Part shown: positions 61,041 to 64,000 of the stretch, piece after piece
Layout: each line of letters starts with the position of its first letter
Numbering within the stretch: position 1 is the stretch's first letter
Notes under the pieces: generated by a model
The model's input: only the letters and a program-made list of their open reading frames with translations
Told to the model about the DNA's origin: nothing
Databases searched by the model: none
Assembly: GCF_031755915.1 (NCBI RefSeq)
Contig: NC_083383.1
Span: 27,799,001-27,863,000, forward strand
Direction of reading: 5' to 3'
DNA length: 64,000 nt
Source: Ziziphus jujuba
Taxonomy: Eukaryota > Streptophyta > Magnoliopsida > Rosales > Rhamnaceae
Translations under genes and position numbers: made by a program

Positions 61041-62560
61041 TCACTATTTTTTATGATACTCAAACCACTTTTATTTCAACCTTTGAATATCCATAATTTA
61101 TCAAAATAGATCTGACTATGTCTCAACCTTGCAATGTCATTTTTATTCCTACTTGACTATTCAAACTTCATATATCGAATTAAAAAAACAAGATATTCAT
61201 TTTGGTGTCCATTCGAGTGTGTTTTGAGCAAGAAAAAAAAATATCAAACACAACTCCAAGATCTAACAATGTCATCTTATGTTACTTTGTACTAATTATG
61301 TTAAATCTATATAGATTAATGTATATGCATATTTATTTGTGTTCAATCTAGTTAAAATAGAAAAAAGCTTAAAAAAAAAAGGAAGAGAAAAAACTCATAA
61401 AAACCCGATGTCTAAAGGTCGAACACAACCAAAAAAAAAAAAGAAAAAAAAAATGTTGAGAGAACCTGATTTGGAGTCGAAGGTGTAGATAAGCTTCAAT
61501 TGAAGGCTTTTGCTCTCTATGGAAAATATGCCGATTTGGTCTAGTTAGTACTCCAGACACCAGCTGGGATAATTTTAATCTATATTGCTCGGACTCAGGT
61601 GTGGGTGTCGGGTACGGGTACATATCTAAGAGTCGGATTCGTTAATTCTCAAAATTTAGGATACAGGGATACGGATGATAAGTATCCAAAATTTGGATAT
61701 AGGTGTAGGTGTACGTTTGACCCAAAAAAAAAATTTATATAAATGTTTATATCTTCATATGAATCATATCTATGAACAAGTATTAACTATGTGATAATAA
61801 ATAGAAAACTTGTAATATGAAAATTCAACATATTTGATTGGAGGCATATTAAATATGTAAAATTATAGCATAAAAAAAATTATAAAATACATTATTTATT
61901 AAAAAATTAATAATTTATTTAACTGCTGTTTTCCATATTTCTAGAAAATTAATATTTTATTTAACTTTAATTTTTATATTTATGTTTCTTTTTTTTGTTT
62001 GGGATAGAATTCTATGATATTTTGTTAAAATTTTAGAGTTCTCAATAATATTCAAAAGATGGGAATCTCATCTCTTCTCCGCACTGATGATTAAAAAATA
62101 AAAATTAAAAAATTAAAAAATTAAAAACAACAATTTTTATCTAATTTTGTAATTAATAGGTTAGGTGTACGTTTTCTTCTTAAAGCTTCTAAAGTCACAT
62201 TTGTAAGTGTATAGAAGACAGATCGACTGCCCGATGCTTCTCTTCCCTATGCTTTTCTTCAATCCTTCTCCTCTCTCATCTCTTTTCAGTTCCACCATGG
62301 AAACTGAGCCAGTAGGAATCTCTGTTATCTTTTTATGCTAGCTCGGATACTTTCTTTTTATCTTTTTTTCTATCTCTTTCTTTTTTCTTCTTTCCTCACT
62401 TTACAGATGCTTTTTTCTCTCTCTTTTCTCTCCATGGATGGATTCTTCATTTTCTCCATGGAAGCTCTATAAATGTTGATTGTACGAAATAGCCGCACCC
62501 ATTTTTCCCATGGTCTATCTGGAATGGATTTCACACCCGTATCCATGTCGTGTCATATTG
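61041..62560. other. intergenic, no gene recognised
   Basis: AT-rich sequence with A-rich runs near 61370 and 61430-61452. A short degenerate G-rich block of repeated GTGTCGGGTACGGGTAC-type motifs lies near 61595-61720, and a pyrimidine-rich stretch at about 62230-62460. No coding region was supported. Confidence 0.45.
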
Positions 62561-64000
62561 TGTAACACCCCGTCCCAAATCACATCGGAATTCATGCACG
62601 TTGACCGAGGTTGATCATTGACCGAGTGGGTCAAAAGTTGACTTTTTGTTCCAGTTGAAATTTCTAGTTGATCATGGTGCCGTGGCGAAGTGCATGATGT
62701 CCCAAGTTCGTAGACTAGTAGCACGTCGAAAACGGAGCTACGGTTTGAAAGTTATGGGCAAAACAAGTCGAGGTACAAACTGTCCAAAAGGTGCCGGGAG
62801 TTGACTTTTTACTGTTGTATAATTTTGTTTTGACTCTTGTATGGTTGTAAAGTACTCGTCAATACGAGTTCATAGACTAGCGGCACGCTTAAATCGGACA
62901 TCTGGTTAAAAAGTTATGGATGTTTTAAGTTCACCGGATACCGTAATATTTTATTATATCTGGCTTAAGTGCATAGTAATGCCACGTGTCGCCACCTGAT
63001 TGGTCCATGTGGATGAACAGTGTTACCCACAGTGGCTTTTATTTGGCAAAAACACCGGGGAAGAGAGAGAAAGAGAGAGAGGAGAGAGAGAGAGAGAGAA
63101 ATGACCGGCCGTCGGAAATTGTCCAATTTTCCGACCGATCCTTGCTACACGCGCCGGCCAGACGGGAGCGCCTTCCCATTTCTGGCCAAACCCCAAACTC
63201 TCACGACTGCCGATCGCCGGACGCGCCCAGATCGAGCAGGCGAAACTCGACGGCGATTTTCCCCTCCACCCCTGGCCACCGCCGTTCGAACCCTTTCCGG
63301 CCATTTTCAGGCCACACGCGCCAGCCATCCCTCACTACCTCCTCATTTCTGGCCAGCCCACCAAATTTCACGACCACCGGACCTCCGACGCTCCGGGATC
63401 GAAGCGTTTTTCGGCAAGGTGCCGAAAATCTTCAAAACCCGATCTCTCCGCCGTCCGGCCTCCGTTTGCCTCACTGCCGGTCCTGTTGGAATCCTCTCCC
63501 TCGATCTACAAAACAGCCAAAAATCTCAGCCAGCGGCCACCACACGCACCGCCGCCGGCGACGGTTGCCGGTGACCGGGGTGGCTCCCCGGAAGTCACTG
63601 TTCCGGCGAGTACCCAGTTGCACCGCCGATCCCCGTCCACTGATTCCAACCTCCTGAATCCAAATCCGGCATCTTTTTCCTCCAATTCGCGACGGTTTGG
63701 GAGAATTGAGGAGTCGAATCCCCAAAGCTTTCCAATGAGATTCCGGCCACCTCGGGTCCGATCTTCGGGAAGTAAGACCGAATCCGTGATCCTCATCACT
63801 CAAGCTTCGATTCGGTATATCACTCGTAATTTTTAGTTGTCGTTTATGTTCGCTCCCCGGGTACCCATTTGGAAGTTACCCGATTAAAATATTAATATAT
63901 TTGGTTGGTGTACTGTGGCTGTTTTAGGTGTGCGTGCGAGTAGTGGAGTTGATCCTGTGGAGGATCTTAGCTGATATACGCGCTTAAGGTGAGTGATCCA
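62561..64000 (+). mobile_element. Ty3/gypsy LTR, copy H, continues past the window
   Basis: It starts with the intact family terminus TGTAACACCCCGTCCC and retains the marker TTCGTAGACTAGTAGCACG (62704-62722). A (GA)n tract lies at 63063-63100 and a strongly GC-rich block at about 63105-63790. It ends the window at GGTGAGTGATCC. It keeps many CG dinucleotides that are TG or CA in the other copies, so it looks like the youngest copy. Whether it is a solo LTR or the 5' LTR of a complete element cannot be seen. Long open frames in the GC-rich block are composition artefacts. Confidence 0.85.

Noticed and set aside
61595..61720. Minisatellite of GTGTCGGGTACGGGTAC type
   Set aside because: Units are too degenerate and few to call an array.
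62986..63836. Several overlapping open frames of 97-223 codons on both strands
   Set aside because: They overlap in many frames on both strands, lie in the GC-rich block of a gypsy LTR present in other copies, and are Pro/Arg/Ser-rich with no domain.
1..64000. CRISPR arrays, operons, phage or plasmid features, tRNA genes
   Set aside because: No regularly spaced repeats with unique spacers, no prokaryotic gene structure and no tRNA-like fold with A and B boxes were found by eye.

Overview
This is AT-rich, intron-containing, transposon-laden nuclear DNA of a flowering plant, most likely a eudicot. The evidence is four-exon NRT1/PTR-family genes with GT-AG introns, plant Ty3/gypsy and Ty1/copia elements, a 5S-carrying Cassandra-type TRIM, a second TRIM with a tRNA-Met primer site, and very many (TA)n, (AAT)n and poly(A/T) tracts. 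I cannot name the species. Nothing bacterial, organellar, CRISPR-like or phage-like was seen.

Genes. Only two host genes are supported, both on the minus strand and in tandem. Gene 1 (10286-12783) is an intact four-exon NPF5.10-like transporter; its splice phases add up to a 554-residue protein. Gene 2 (27188-31755) is its paralogue, with the same intron positions and phases. It carries a 2-bp insertion in exon 4 that ends the frame early, so it is a pseudogene or carries a sequence error. Its 2.66-kb intron 2 holds two MITE-like insertions.

Repeats. Most of the rest is one Ty3/gypsy family with very long LTRs (about 2.3-3.8 kb). It appears at 461-3405 (+), 4491-8318 (-), 21522-24543 (-), 35239-38900 (-), 40400-52155 (-, composite, holding the only gag-RT remnant), 53941-56249 (+), 56680-60803 (-) and 62561 to the window end (+). 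Several are solo LTRs with target-site duplications: TTAAC, GTTTT, AAAGA/AAAAA and CCAAT/CCAAC. Between the two NPF genes lies a Ty1/copia element (18111-21509) with two near-identical 0.5-kb LTRs and gag, protease and integrase remnants, but no reverse transcriptase.

The 52.2-61 kb interval is a nested pile. An old gypsy pol remnant (53398, about 56656, 60804-61040) is split by a Cassandra-like 5S element, which is itself split by a solo gypsy LTR. The pol remnant is split again by another gypsy solo LTR, which contains a complete 427-bp TRIM. A nested 1-kb solo LTR (36299-37320), a LINE 3' end (39171-39430) and a dispersed repeat pair (33.7 and 40.0 kb) complete the picture.

I saw no convincing previously undescribed gene system. 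The points most worth following up are the nested 5S-bearing elements, the amplification and solo-LTR formation of the long-LTR gypsy family, and the frameshifted NPF paralogue.
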